Assembly: GCF_003596405.1 (NCBI RefSeq)
Contig: NZ_QYUR01000003.1
Location: 186,001 to 250,000, forward strand
Reading direction: 5' to 3'
DNA length: 64,000 nt
DNA from: Pseudomonas cavernicola
GTDB taxonomy: Bacteria > Pseudomonadota > Gammaproteobacteria > Pseudomonadales > Pseudomonadaceae
Position numbers and translations under genes: made by a program. Below are positions 54,802-63,536 of this stretch, one piece after another. Position 1 is the stretch's first letter, and each line of letters begins with the position of its first letter. Under the pieces are notes generated by a model. The model ran no database searches. It worked only from the letters and a program-made list of their open reading frames with translations, and was not told the origin of the DNA.

Positions 54802-55684
54802 GTTCGAGGCGGCGAGCTAAAGAGCGCACGCTGATTAATCTGATCGCTCCCATGCTCCAGCGTGGGAGCGCAGCTGAGGGCGCTCCGCGTCCAAGCAGCC
54901 CGAAGTAGAGCCACATGGACGCTGGAGCGTCGAGGGCTGCATTCCCACGCAGAGCGTGGGAACGATCAAAAACCAAGGCAGTTCGAGGCGGCGAGCTAAA
55001 GAGCGCGCGCTGATTAATCTGATCGCTCCCATGCTCCAGCGTGGGAGCGCAGCTGAGGACGCTCCGCGTCCCAGCAGCCCAACGCAGAGCCACATGGACG
55101 CTGGAGCGTCGAGGGCTGCATTCCCACGCAGAGCGTGGGAACGATCAAAAACCAAGGCAGTTCGAGGCGGCGAACTAAAGAGCGCGTACTGATTAATCTG
55201 ATCGCTCCCATGCTCCAGCGTGGGAGCGCAGCTGAGGGCGCTCCGCGTCCAAACAGCCCGATGTAGAGCTACATGGACGCTGGAGCGTCGAGGGCTGCAT
55301 TCCCACGCAGAGCGTGGGAACGATCAAAAACCAAGGCAGTTCGAGGCGGCGAGCTAAAGAGCGCACGCTGATTAATCTGATCGCTCCCATGCTCCAGCGT
55401 GGGAGCGCAGCTGAGGGCGCTCCGCGTCCAAGCAGCCCGATGTAGAGCCACGTGGGCGCTGGAGCGTCGAGGGCTGCATTCCCACGCAGAGCGTGGGAAC
55501 GATCAAAAACCAAGGCAGTTCGAGGCGCCGAGCTAAAGAGCGCACGCTGATTAATCTGATCGCTCCCATGCTCCAGCGTGGGAGCGCAGCTGAGGGCGCT
55601 CCGCGTCCCAGCAGCCCAACGCAGAGCCACATGGACGCTGGAGCGTCGAGGGCTGCATTCCCACGCAGAGCGTGGGAACGATCA
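54802..55684. repeat. Tandem array: five copies of a 179-bp unit
   Basis: Units begin with GTTCGAGGCG at 54802, 54981, 55160, 55339 and 55518. The last is slightly short, ending near 55684. Identity between units is very high, with scattered substitutions. Each unit contains two strong palindromes: CTCCCATGCT paired with AGCGTGGGAG, and CCCACGCAGAGCGTGGG. Both are REP-type hairpins of the genus. Because 179 is not a multiple of 3, all frames drift, and the open frames here are not genes. The array lies between the divergent YbhB-type and BNR-repeat genes. Confidence 0.95.
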
Positions 55685-55829
55685 AGATCACTACGCCTCT
55701 TATCGCTTTTATCGCTCCGGTTCAGCACCCGTGCAGGGTGGTGACACGACGCTAGTCGGGTAGTCACAAGCCCCCAGCGTTCGTGGCCTAAAATCCTTCA
55801 GTCAGGTTCTTGCCAAGGAGAGAGTTGCC

Positions 55830-56963
55830 ATGAGTGCTTCTATCCACCTCTGGATTGCGACCCGCAAAGGCCTGTGGCGACTGTCCGGCACCGCGGAGCG
55901 GCGCCATTGGGACTTGTCCGGGCCGCACTTCCTCGGTCACATCATCCACCACGCGCTCACCGACCCGCGCGACCGCAACGTGGTGCTGGCTGCGGCCCGC
56001 ACCGGCCACCTCGGGCCGACCGTGTTCCGCTCGAGCGATGGCGCCGACAGTTGGCAGGAAGCGCAGACGCCGCCCGCCTTCCCCGTCGAGCCGAACGGCC
56101 GGGTGCTCGACCATGTGTTCTGGCTTACCCCCGGCCACGCCTCGGAACCCGACGTCTGGTACGCCGGCAGCACGCCGCAAGGCCTGTTCCGCAGCACGGA
56201 CGGCGGGCGCAACTGGGTGGGGGTGGATGGTTTTAACCAGCACCCGAGCTACCGCGCCTGGGCCGGCGATCCGAACGAGGGGCCACCGGGCGGCGCCAAG
56301 CTGCACTCCATCTTGGTCGACCCACGTGACGCCGGGCACCTGTACGTCAGCCTGTCCGCCGGAGGCACCTTCGAGTCCAGTGACCGCGGCGAATCCTGGC
56401 GCCCGCTCAACCGCGGCGTACGCGCCGACTTCCTGCCCGAGCCGCCACCCGGTGGCTACCACGAATACGGTCACGATCCGCACTGCGTGCGTCTACACCC
56501 CGCCGCCCCGGATCGGCTGTACCAGCAGAACCACTGCGGCGTGTTCCGTCTCGACCGGCCGGCCGAGACCTGGCGCGACATCGGCGCTAACCTGCCAACG
56601 CCGGATGGAGCGCGCTATGACATCGGTTTCCCGGTCGGCCTGCACCCGCGCGACCCGGATACGCTGTGGCTGTTCCCCATGGACGGCAGCGACGTCTGGC
56701 CGCGCGTGTCGCCGCTGGGGCGGCCGGCCCTCTATCGCTCGCGCGACGGCGGCGAATCCTGGGCACGGCAGGACTCGGGGCTACCCGTCGAACAAGCCTG
56801 GTTCAACGTCAAGCGCCAGGCACTCAGCGTGGATAGCTTCGACCCAGTCGGCGTCTACTTCGGTACCAGCAGCGGCGAGGTCTGGGGCAGCGCGGACGAG
56901 GGCGAACTCTGGACCTGCCTGGTGCGCAACCTCCCGGAAATCTACGCGATAGAGGCTTGCTGA
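55830..56963 (+). CDS. BNR/sialidase-like beta-propeller protein
   Basis: A 377-residue protein without a signal peptide, made of BNR/Asp-box repeats: FRSSDGADSWQEA, FRSTDGGRNWVGV, FESSDRGESWRPL, YRSRDGGESWARQ and WGSADEGELWTCL. These follow the SxDxGxxW pattern, giving a six- or seven-bladed propeller of the sialidase/VPS10 type. Sialidase catalytic Arg/Tyr residues cannot be assigned, so enzymatic activity is not claimed. AAGGAGAGAG precedes the ATG. Its stop overlaps the start of the MoaD-like gene by one base (TGATG). Confidence 0.85.
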   Translation: MSASIHLWIATRKGLWRLSGTAERRHWDLSGPHFLGHIIHHALTDPRDRNVVLAAARTGHLGPTVFRSSDGADSWQEAQTPPAFPVEPNGRVLDHVFWLTPGHASEPDVWYAGSTPQGLFRSTDGGRNWVGVDGFNQHPSYRAWAGDPNEGPPGGAKLHSILVDPRDAGHLYVSLSAGGTFESSDRGESWRPLNRGVRADFLPEPPPGGYHEYGHDPHCVRLHPAAPDRLYQQNHCGVFRLDRPAETWRDIGANLPTPDGARYDIGFPVGLHPRDPDTLWLFPMDGSDVWPRVSPLGRPALYRSRDGGESWARQDSGLPVEQAWFNVKRQALSVDSFDPVGVYFGTSSGEVWGSADEGELWTCLVRNLPEIYAIEAC

Positions 56964-57226
56964 TGCAGTTACACCTACCCACCCACGTGCAGAGCTACAC
57001 CGGCGGGGTCGCCGAACTGGCCCTACCGGACGCGCCTACGTTGACCGCGCTGTTCGTCGAACTGGACGCGCGCTACCCCGGCTTGCGCTTTCGTGTCGTC
57101 GATGAACAGGGGGCGCTACGCCCGCACTTCAAACTGTTCGTCAACGGCGAGATCGAGCGGGCGATGAGCGCCCCGCTACCGGCTGGGGCGGAGGTGATAT
57201 TGGTCGCCGCACTATCGGGCGGTTGA
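56963..57226 (+). CDS. MoaD/ThiS-family ubiquitin-like protein
   Basis: An 87-residue beta-grasp protein: MQLHLPTHVQSYTGGVAELA, then LTALFVELDARYPGLRFRVV, HFKLFVNGEIERAM and VILVAALSGG. The C-terminal GG is the hallmark of sulfur-carrier MoaD/ThiS proteins. No moaE, thiG or E1-like (moeB/thiF) gene is adjacent. Start-stop overlap with the BNR-repeat gene shows the two are translated together. The role is unknown. Confidence 0.88.
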   Translation: MQLHLPTHVQSYTGGVAELALPDAPTLTALFVELDARYPGLRFRVVDEQGALRPHFKLFVNGEIERAMSAPLPAGAEVILVAALSGG

Positions 57227-57572
57227 AGCGCGTCTGTGACGGTGGCATTCGAGTACAGGGCGAAAGATCACAGTTATCCAGACAATATTGGCAATCGGAA
57301 GTGTAATTATGCTCAGCGAATTAATGTTCAAACTTTAAGGCGCTTATTTTAGAAGGCGCCATCTAAGTGCCACTACAGGCAGCCACACAGATAACCAATC
57401 CGCCACTGCCTATTGCTCAAAATGCGCGAGTTAGAGCATTCTTTTCGCCAGAAAAAAGTTTGTTTACGAATTTAGGTCGACTACTATTTCATGCAATTCA
57501 TATAGATAAGCTGTCGAGTTAGTTGATTTTCGCGCAATGTATTAGTCGCTTTTACTCCAAGGAAGGATGGTT
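57227..57572. other. AT-rich intergenic stretch, probably promoter region
   Basis: About 345 bases with no gene. It is clearly AT-richer than its surroundings from about 57290 to 57545, suitable for a regulated promoter of the outer-membrane protein gene that follows. No clear operator was recognised. Confidence 0.45.
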
Positions 57573-58367
57573 ATGTTTAACGCTAATCGGATGCGGCTAC
57601 CGCTTTTGCTCTCGGCAACATTGCTCTGCAATGATGTGGTTCTGGCGGATAACGCCGAGGTCGCGAACAAAGCCAACAACCCTCTGAATGTCGCGCCCTC
57701 GCTGAACTTCCAGGACTACTACACGCCTGAACTCTATGGCTCGGATGCCCATACCAACGACTTCTTGGTGCGCGGCACTCTCCCCATCCTGCCGAACGAC
57801 TTGGTTGGCGTGCCGCAAATCCTGCGTGTCACAGCGCCTGTCAGTACCCGCCCCGACCCGCATCAGGGCTACAGCACAGGCCTTGGTGATATCAACCTGT
57901 TCGATATCTTCTTGCTCAAGCAGCAAGGTGTGCAATTGGGTGTAGGTCCACTGATCACCGCGCCGACTGCCGAGTTCGACGAACTGGGTACTGGCAAGTG
58001 GCAAGGCGGTCTTGCTGCTGTCGCTATCGATTCCTCACCACGCGGCCTGATTGGTGGTTTGGTGCAATGGCAGAAGTCTTTTGCGGGCGATGATCAGCGT
58101 GATGATGTCGAAAGCGCGACCTTCCAACCCTTCTTCATCCATAACCTGCCCAAGGGCTGGTATCTGCGCTCGACGGGCACCTGGACCTTCGATCTAGAAA
58201 AAGACACTTACTACATCCCGGTTGGCTTGGGTGCCGGCAAGGCCTGGAAGGCTGGCACTAATATCTTCAATGCGTTCATCGAACCGCAGTGGACCGCCTT
58301 CCATGACGACGATGGCCTGCCACAATTCACGGTATTTGCGGGAATCAACGTCACATTCGGTAAATAA
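57573..58367 (+). CDS. Outer-membrane beta-barrel-type protein
   Basis: A 264-residue exported protein. It has a signal peptide (MFNANRMRLPLLLSATLLCN, cleavage near VLA at about residue 27), then alternating polar/aromatic strands (LNFQDYYTPELYGSDAHTND, then GVQLGVGPLITAPTAEFDEL), ending FTVFAGINVTFGK with a terminal aromatic region typical of barrels. It resembles the loosely defined MetA/neuromedin-U-like porin group of Pseudomonas. The ATG at 57573 is 6 bases after AAGGAAGG; the ATG two codons earlier touches that site. Substrate unknown. Confidence 0.75.
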   Translation: MFNANRMRLPLLLSATLLCNDVVLADNAEVANKANNPLNVAPSLNFQDYYTPELYGSDAHTNDFLVRGTLPILPNDLVGVPQILRVTAPVSTRPDPHQGYSTGLGDINLFDIFLLKQQGVQLGVGPLITAPTAEFDELGTGKWQGGLAAVAIDSSPRGLIGGLVQWQKSFAGDDQRDDVESATFQPFFIHNLPKGWYLRSTGTWTFDLEKDTYYIPVGLGAGKAWKAGTNIFNAFIEPQWTAFHDDDGLPQFTVFAGINVTFGK

Positions 58368-58457
58368 ATTCGCTGCTCAGATTACAGGATGTGTTTACCG
58401 GTACCGACGAATGACACCGAGCTGGAAAAATAACGCTCTACCAGAAGGACTCTGGAT

Positions 58458-58655
58458 ATGGACATGCGCATCAACAAACTCTACAGCGCCCTAGCACTCG
58501 CCGGCGTATTGGCTATCGGCAGCTCGCTACTTGGCCCTACGGTTTTTGCAGCAGACAACGTGCCCGGTCCGGTTGCCGGCACCAAGGTCACGGAGGCCTA
58601 TGCCCGTGCCCAAACCAGAAGTGACCAATGGGCAATGGAAACTGCCACTGCTTGA
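58458..58655 (+). CDS. Small exported protein
   Basis: A 65-residue precursor: a signal peptide (LYSALALAGVLAIGSSLLGP, then TVFA, cleavage near residue 32) and a short mature part DNVPGPVAGTKVTEAYARAQ and on. It lies between two outer-membrane protein genes on the same strand and may be cotranscribed with them. I do not recognise the family. Confidence 0.65.
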   Translation: MDMRINKLYSALALAGVLAIGSSLLGPTVFAADNVPGPVAGTKVTEAYARAQTRSDQWAMETATA

Positions 58656-58764
58656 GCAAGTAAATTAACTGCTATGTTTTGGGGCCATGCCTGGCCTCAA
58701 AGGCAGGTAGAGCTAAAACGATCAAGTAGAACTTCGTTAGCTGCCAAATACCAGGAGCAATCGC

Positions 58765-59742
58765 ATGTCTCGCATCCCATCTCTAAAACGCCTGGTCGCC
58801 GTGCGACTCGTCACTGTGCTCGTCACGGCCTGCAGCCCCTTAGTGTTGGCGGACGAAGGCGGCATCAGCTTCTGGCTACCGGGCCAGTTCGGCGCGTTGG
58901 CGGCAGTGCCAACCAAGCCCGGCTGGAGCCTTCCGGTGATCTATTACCACGTCAGCGCGGATGAGAGCGCTGATAAGGCCTTCCCGCGCGGTGGGCGTGG
59001 CCGGGTTACTGCCGGCGTGGATGCGAAGGCCGACCTGCTGTTCGCTGGGCCAACCTACACCTTCGCCGAACCGTTGCTGGGTGGCCAGGCGGCGCTTTCG
59101 ATGGTCGCCGCCGTGGGGCGCTCGGAAGTCGAAGTCGATGCCACGCTCACCGGCCCGCGCGGCCGGACAATCTCGACGGGAGTCAGCGACAGCCTGAAAG
59201 GCGCCAGTGATCTCTACCCGCTGGCCACCCTGAAATGGAACCAGGGCGTGCACAACTTCATGGTCTACGGCATGGGGAACTTGCCGGTCGGCGCTTACGA
59301 CCCCGACCGGTTGGTCAACCTCGGGCTCGGCCATGCCTCCATGGATGCCGGCGGCGGCTACACCTACTTCGACAAAAAGAACGAGTTCTCCGCAGTAGCG
59401 GGCATGACTTACAACTGGGAAAACACCGACACCGACTACCAGAACGGCATCGACGCCCACCTCGACTGGAGTGCCTCGCACTTCGTCACGGAGCAGACCC
59501 ACCTCGGGCTGGTCGGCTATTTCTACCACCAGGTTACCGGCGATGACGGCAGCGGCGCCGTGCTTGGCGACTTTAAATCGCGGGTCAGCGCCGTGGGCCC
59601 GCAAGCCGGGCATTTCTTCACAGTCGGCAAGGAACTCTGGTACACCAACCTCAAGGGCTTCTACGAGTTCGATGCAAATAACCGCGCGGAAGGTTGGAAC
59701 CTCTGGCTGACCATGGCCATTCCCCTTGGCGGCGGCGAATAA
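58765..59742 (+). CDS. SphA/MetA-like outer-membrane transporter
   Basis: A 325-residue exported beta-barrel protein of the phenol-degradation MetA/SphA group. It has a signal peptide with LVTVLVTACSPLVLA, then DEGGISFWLPGQFGALAAVP, the characteristic opening. GASDLYPLATLKWNQGVHNF and YGMGNLPVGAYDPDRLVNLG are also diagnostic. The C-terminus WNLWLTMAIPLGGGE fits a barrel end. An AGGAGCAATC site precedes the ATG. Such proteins are thought to take up hydrophobic compounds; none is indicated by the neighbours. Confidence 0.83.
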   Translation: MSRIPSLKRLVAVRLVTVLVTACSPLVLADEGGISFWLPGQFGALAAVPTKPGWSLPVIYYHVSADESADKAFPRGGRGRVTAGVDAKADLLFAGPTYTFAEPLLGGQAALSMVAAVGRSEVEVDATLTGPRGRTISTGVSDSLKGASDLYPLATLKWNQGVHNFMVYGMGNLPVGAYDPDRLVNLGLGHASMDAGGGYTYFDKKNEFSAVAGMTYNWENTDTDYQNGIDAHLDWSASHFVTEQTHLGLVGYFYHQVTGDDGSGAVLGDFKSRVSAVGPQAGHFFTVGKELWYTNLKGFYEFDANNRAEGWNLWLTMAIPLGGGE

Positions 59743-59915
59743 GGACGGCACCTTGGCCCATTCGGAGGCACTGCGGCTAAGCAGTGCCAGCGCACGCCGT
59801 TGACCGACCTTTTGCCCTTCACCCGAGTTATCACCCGGTTTCCCGGTGGGCTTCTTGTGCGATTTTAGGTTCAGTTCCTTTCTTTGAGTTTGAGTTTGAG
59901 TCACAAGGAGAAACC

Positions 59916-60983
59916 ATGAGTGTACGTGACGATATCCTCGGTTTGCGGTCCAGCATCGGTCTCGCCCTCTGCATGCAGTTGCTGAGCGCTGCGGTTAACG
60001 CTGCCAGCAGCCTGCCCGAACTGGGCAATCTGCCTGGCCCGCAGGCGGCCACGGCAGATGCGGAGACCTGCCAACAGCTGCAACAGAACTTCGATATCGA
60101 TCTCAAGGAAGTGGTCAAAGCCGGCTGTAAGCCTTCCGACCAGCAGATTTCCAAGTTGATGGACAACCCAGTCGGCAACCTGGTGCTGCTGTTCAACCAG
60201 TACGACTACACCGCGCTGAAAGGGCCGAACTCCAACGGTACTCGTTACCTGGGCCGTTACAGCTTCATGCCGACCTTTCCCATCAGCCTGGGCGAGGATT
60301 GGAACCTGATCAACCGTATCCCGATGGCATACGTCAGCGCACCGATCAACCAGGATGCCGGCAATCTGGCCGGACTGAGCCCTAACGAAATACTCGCCTC
60401 CCCGGACTTTCACTCCGTGGTGCAAGACCCCTTCGAGCGCACCAGCGGTTTCGGCGACCTGGGCTATGTGGGTGTCGCCTCGCCGAAGGCGCCGATCAGG
60501 CTGGATAACGGCGCCAAGCTGGTCTGGGGGGTGGGCGCCACGGCGCTGTTCCCCACCGCCAGCGAGGATGTGCTCGGCCAGGGCAAATACTCGCTTGGCC
60601 CCACGGCGGTGCTGGCCTACATGAGTGAGGATTGGCTGCTCGGCGCATTCCCCCAGCACTGGTGGTCGGTGGCCGGCGACGATGACCGCAGCGACGTCAG
60701 CCTGACCAACCTGCAATATTTCATTCAGCGGGTTATTCCCGGGGATGCCCAGTGGCACGTTGGCATGTCGCCTAACGTCACCGTCAACTGGAAGGCCGAG
60801 AGCGGCAACCAGGTGACCTTCCCGATTGGCCTGGGTGCCTCGCGACTGGTCAAGCTTGGCGACCTGCCGATACGCATCGGCGCGGAGGTTCAGTACTCGG
60901 CCATTCACCCTGACGATCAAATCGCCAGCCGCTGGAATTTCCGCCTGACTATCGTGCCGGTCATTCCAACCTTCCTGTTTTAA
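59916..60983 (+). CDS. Outer-membrane transporter-like protein with MoxR-like N-terminus
   Basis: A 355-residue protein. From about residue 35 it resembles neuromedin-U/MetA-type barrels: LNRIPMAYVSAPINQD-like strands (here WNLINRIPMAYVSAPINQDA), then GFGDLGYVGVASPKAP and GVGATALFPTASEDVLGQGK, ending WNFRLTIVPVIPTFLF. The first 14 residues, MSVRDDILGLRSSI, together with the upstream AAGGAGA site, mirror the start of the MoxR gene downstream (MSARDDILALQASI). The signal peptide would then be GLALCMQLLSAAVNAAS. The frame is open further upstream to 59784, but that segment is not protein-like. The start appears to be a recombinant. Confidence 0.78.
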   Translation: MSVRDDILGLRSSIGLALCMQLLSAAVNAASSLPELGNLPGPQAATADAETCQQLQQNFDIDLKEVVKAGCKPSDQQISKLMDNPVGNLVLLFNQYDYTALKGPNSNGTRYLGRYSFMPTFPISLGEDWNLINRIPMAYVSAPINQDAGNLAGLSPNEILASPDFHSVVQDPFERTSGFGDLGYVGVASPKAPIRLDNGAKLVWGVGATALFPTASEDVLGQGKYSLGPTAVLAYMSEDWLLGAFPQHWWSVAGDDDRSDVSLTNLQYFIQRVIPGDAQWHVGMSPNVTVNWKAESGNQVTFPIGLGASRLVKLGDLPIRIGAEVQYSAIHPDDQIASRWNFRLTIVPVIPTFLF

Positions 60984-61040
60984 AACCGCTGCACGTGTTT
61001 AAAACCGCAGCACTTGGACAAGCCTCGACAAGGAGAATCA

Positions 61041-62018
61041 ATGAGCGCTCGTGACGATATTCTCGCCCTTCAAGCCAGCATTGCTCAGGCAGTACTCGGC
61101 CAGGATGAGGTGATCCGTCAGGTCGTGTTGGGCCTGCTCGCCAACGGTCACCTGCTGCTGGAAAGCCTCCCCGGCCTGGCCAAAACGCGCACGGTGAAAG
61201 CGCTGGCCAAGCACCTGGATGCAAAGATGAGTCGCATCCAGTTCACCCCTGACCTGCTGCCCTCGGACATCACCGGTGCCGAGGTGCTCAATCAGGTCGA
61301 TGGCCGCAACGAGATCCGCTTCCAGCCTGGCCCTTTGTTCGGCAACGTGATCCTTGCGGACGAGATCAACCGCGCCCCGGCCAAGGTGCAATCGGCGCTG
61401 CTGGAAGCCATGGAAGAACGGCAGATTACCGTGGCCGGCATCAGTCACTCGATGCCCGACCTGTTCATGGTGCTGGCGACACAGAACCCGATCGAGCAGG
61501 AAGGTACCTATCCCCTGCCGGAAGCACAGATGGATCGCTTCCTGATGAAGGTACTGCTGGGCTATCCCAAAGCGGAAGACGAAAGCCTGGTATTGCGCAT
61601 GCTGCGCGCCGAGGAGCAGGCCAGTGGGCATGGCAAAGCCGCTGCCGATGCCCAACTGGCACAGGCGGCTATCTTCGCCGCCCGCCAGGAAGTCAGCAGC
61701 ATCCATGTTTCCGAGGCGATCGACTGTTACCTGATCGACCTGATCAATGCCACCCGCCATCCAAGCCCGTACGACGCTGATCTAGCCCGCTGGATCAACA
61801 TTGGCGCCAGCCCGCGCGGCGGCATTGGTCTGGATCGCGCCGCGCGCGCTCATGCCTGGCTAGAGGGCAATGACTTCGTCTCCCCAGACGACGTTCGCGC
61901 CGTGGTTCACCCCGTACTCCGTCATCGCCTGCTGCTCTCTTACGACGCTGTCGCCGACGGCGTGAGCGCCGATCAGGTGCTCGATCGTTTGCTGGATAAA
62001 GTGGCCATACCTGTCTGA
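61041..62018 (+). CDS. MoxR-family AAA+ ATPase
   Basis: A 325-residue AAA+ ATPase. The Walker A region is ESLPGLAKTRTVKAL (the MoxR-type variant). Walker B is VILADEINRAPAKVQSALLE, sensor 1 is LATQNPIEQEGTYPLPEAQM, and the arginine-finger/lid region has GASPRGGIGLDRAARAHAWL. AAGGAGAATC precedes the ATG at 61041. MoxR proteins act as chaperones for VWA-domain partners, and the downstream genes encode such partners. Confidence 0.93.
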   Translation: MSARDDILALQASIAQAVLGQDEVIRQVVLGLLANGHLLLESLPGLAKTRTVKALAKHLDAKMSRIQFTPDLLPSDITGAEVLNQVDGRNEIRFQPGPLFGNVILADEINRAPAKVQSALLEAMEERQITVAGISHSMPDLFMVLATQNPIEQEGTYPLPEAQMDRFLMKVLLGYPKAEDESLVLRMLRAEEQASGHGKAAADAQLAQAAIFAARQEVSSIHVSEAIDCYLIDLINATRHPSPYDADLARWINIGASPRGGIGLDRAARAHAWLEGNDFVSPDDVRAVVHPVLRHRLLLSYDAVADGVSADQVLDRLLDKVAIPV

Positions 62019-62052
62019 GCGAATTGGGGTTAAGCGAAACATGGAGGGCAAG

Positions 62053-63006
62053 ATGCAAGAGCAACGGCAGGACGCGGACGGTTTCGTCTATGTCTCCCTG
62101 GCCCAGTTAATGGCCGTGGAGCACCGCACACGCGGCCTGAGCTTTTTTGCCCGGCAGCCGTTGTCGAGCATTCTTGCCGGCAATCACAGCTCACGCCTGC
62201 GCGGGCGCGGTTTGAATTTCGACGAGCTACGGCGCTACCAGCCCGGCGATGACCTGCGTCACCTCGATTGGCGCGCCTCCCTACGCTATGGCAAGCCCTT
62301 CGTCCGTGCCTTCACCGAAGAGCGCGACCGCCCGGCGCTGATCATCGTCGACCAGCGCATGACGATGTTCTTCGGCTCCCGTCGCAGCTTCAAATCCGCC
62401 ACGGCCGCCGAACTGGCAGTCCTCTGCGCCTGGATGGTATTTCACGCCGGCGACCGGGTTGGCGGCCTGGTGTTCAACGACAGCCAGATCGAACGCATAA
62501 CCCCAATACGCAGCCGCACCCGTGTCGAGGCGCTATGCGCCAGCATCGTCGGGCAAAACCACGCACTCTCTGCCAGCCAGCCGGAAGCCGAAAGCGCTGA
62601 CGCCCAGATCGACAAGGTGCTGCAACACACACTGGCCATGGCCGGCCACGATCACCTGATCTGCATCATCAGCGACTTCGCCGGCGCCGGCCCACGCACC
62701 TTGCAGTTGCTGCGCGAACTGTCGGCCCACAACAACGTGATCGCCATGCAGGTTTACGACCCACTGGCCCTGAAACTGCCAGAAAAAGGCCGTTTGATGG
62801 TCACCCAGGGCGAGTTGCAAGTTGAGTTGGCAGTGGATCGGCGGCAGGTCCGCCAGCCACTCGGCGACTTTTTGACTGGCCGCTTGAAAGACGTAGCCAC
62901 CCTGCTCCGCCGTAGCCAGGTGCCACTGATGATGTTCAGCTGCGGAGAAGAGCCCCTGGAGCAACTGCGGCGTGAAATGGGCCGTCTCAATGGCGCTCCA
63001 CGATGA
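62053..63006 (+). CDS. DUF58 domain protein
   Basis: A 317-residue protein with the DUF58 core. It has SSILAGNHSSRLRGRGLNFD, ELRRYQPGDDLRHLDWRASL (the highly conserved region) and YGKPFVRAFTEERDRPALII, then a VWA-like fold. The GGAGGGCAAG site favours the ATG at 62053 over one at 62041. It overlaps the next gene by 4 bases (ATGA). It is the standard second gene of MoxR operons. Confidence 0.92.
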   Translation: MQEQRQDADGFVYVSLAQLMAVEHRTRGLSFFARQPLSSILAGNHSSRLRGRGLNFDELRRYQPGDDLRHLDWRASLRYGKPFVRAFTEERDRPALIIVDQRMTMFFGSRRSFKSATAAELAVLCAWMVFHAGDRVGGLVFNDSQIERITPIRSRTRVEALCASIVGQNHALSASQPEAESADAQIDKVLQHTLAMAGHDHLICIISDFAGAGPRTLQLLRELSAHNNVIAMQVYDPLALKLPEKGRLMVTQGELQVELAVDRRQVRQPLGDFLTGRLKDVATLLRRSQVPLMMFSCGEEPLEQLRREMGRLNGAPR

Positions 63007-63536
63007 GCGCGGCCACGACTACAGCTGCAGCAGCTGCAGCAGCACCCGCCAGCCTGGATCAGCTCAAGGAACTGGCGTTGCCCGCACCGTCGGTTAGTTA
63101 CCTCCCGCAGACCTGGGGCTGGCTGGTGTTGCTGATCGTTCTGCTGGCCGCCCTGGGTATCTGGTTGGGTCTTCGGTGGTGGCATTGGCAGCGCAACCGC
63201 TATCGCCGCGAAGCCCTCGCCCGCCTCAATGAACTGGAGCACAGGCTGAGCGATGCAGAGCTGCGCATCGCGGCCCTGCGCGAACTACCGGAACTGCTCA
63301 AGCGCGTGGCCCTGTCCATGCCCGAGCAGCCGGACGTGGCAACCCTGAGCGGCGAGCAGTGGCAGGCATTTCTGGCAAAAACCAGTGCCATACCCTTGCC
63401 GAAAGACTTCAGCCGGCAGTTGGCAAACCTCGCTTACGCCCCGGCAAACCAGCTGCGCAGCCTTTCCAGCACTGAGTGCAGCACACTCGTGGCCCTGAGC
63501 CGCAGCTGGGTGGAGACACACCATGTGGCAGCTTGA
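63003..63536 (+). CDS. DUF4381 domain membrane protein
   Basis: A 177-residue protein with one membrane helix (TWGWLVLLIVLLAALGIWLG, about residues 37-56). A cytoplasmic helical part follows (RREALARLNELEHRLSDAEL, then LRELPELLKRVALSMPEQPD and LSGEQWQAFLAKT). This is the DUF4381 layout of Bat-type operons. It overlaps the VWA gene by 14 bases. A short Ala/Thr repeat follows the start. Confidence 0.9.
   Translation: MSAATTTAAAAAAAPASLDQLKELALPAPSVSYLPQTWGWLVLLIVLLAALGIWLGLRWWHWQRNRYRREALARLNELEHRLSDAELRIAALRELPELLKRVALSMPEQPDVATLSGEQWQAFLAKTSAIPLPKDFSRQLANLAYAPANQLRSLSSTECSTLVALSRSWVETHHVAA

Noticed and set aside
54802..55684. Possible CRISPR array
   Set aside because: The repeats are 179 bp and directly abutting without unique spacers, and no cas genes are near.
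54773..55767. Several minus-strand frames of 60-145 codons with repeated protein sequence
   Set aside because: They arise from the 179-bp tandem units read in shifting frames; the repeats are REP-type DNA, not coding.
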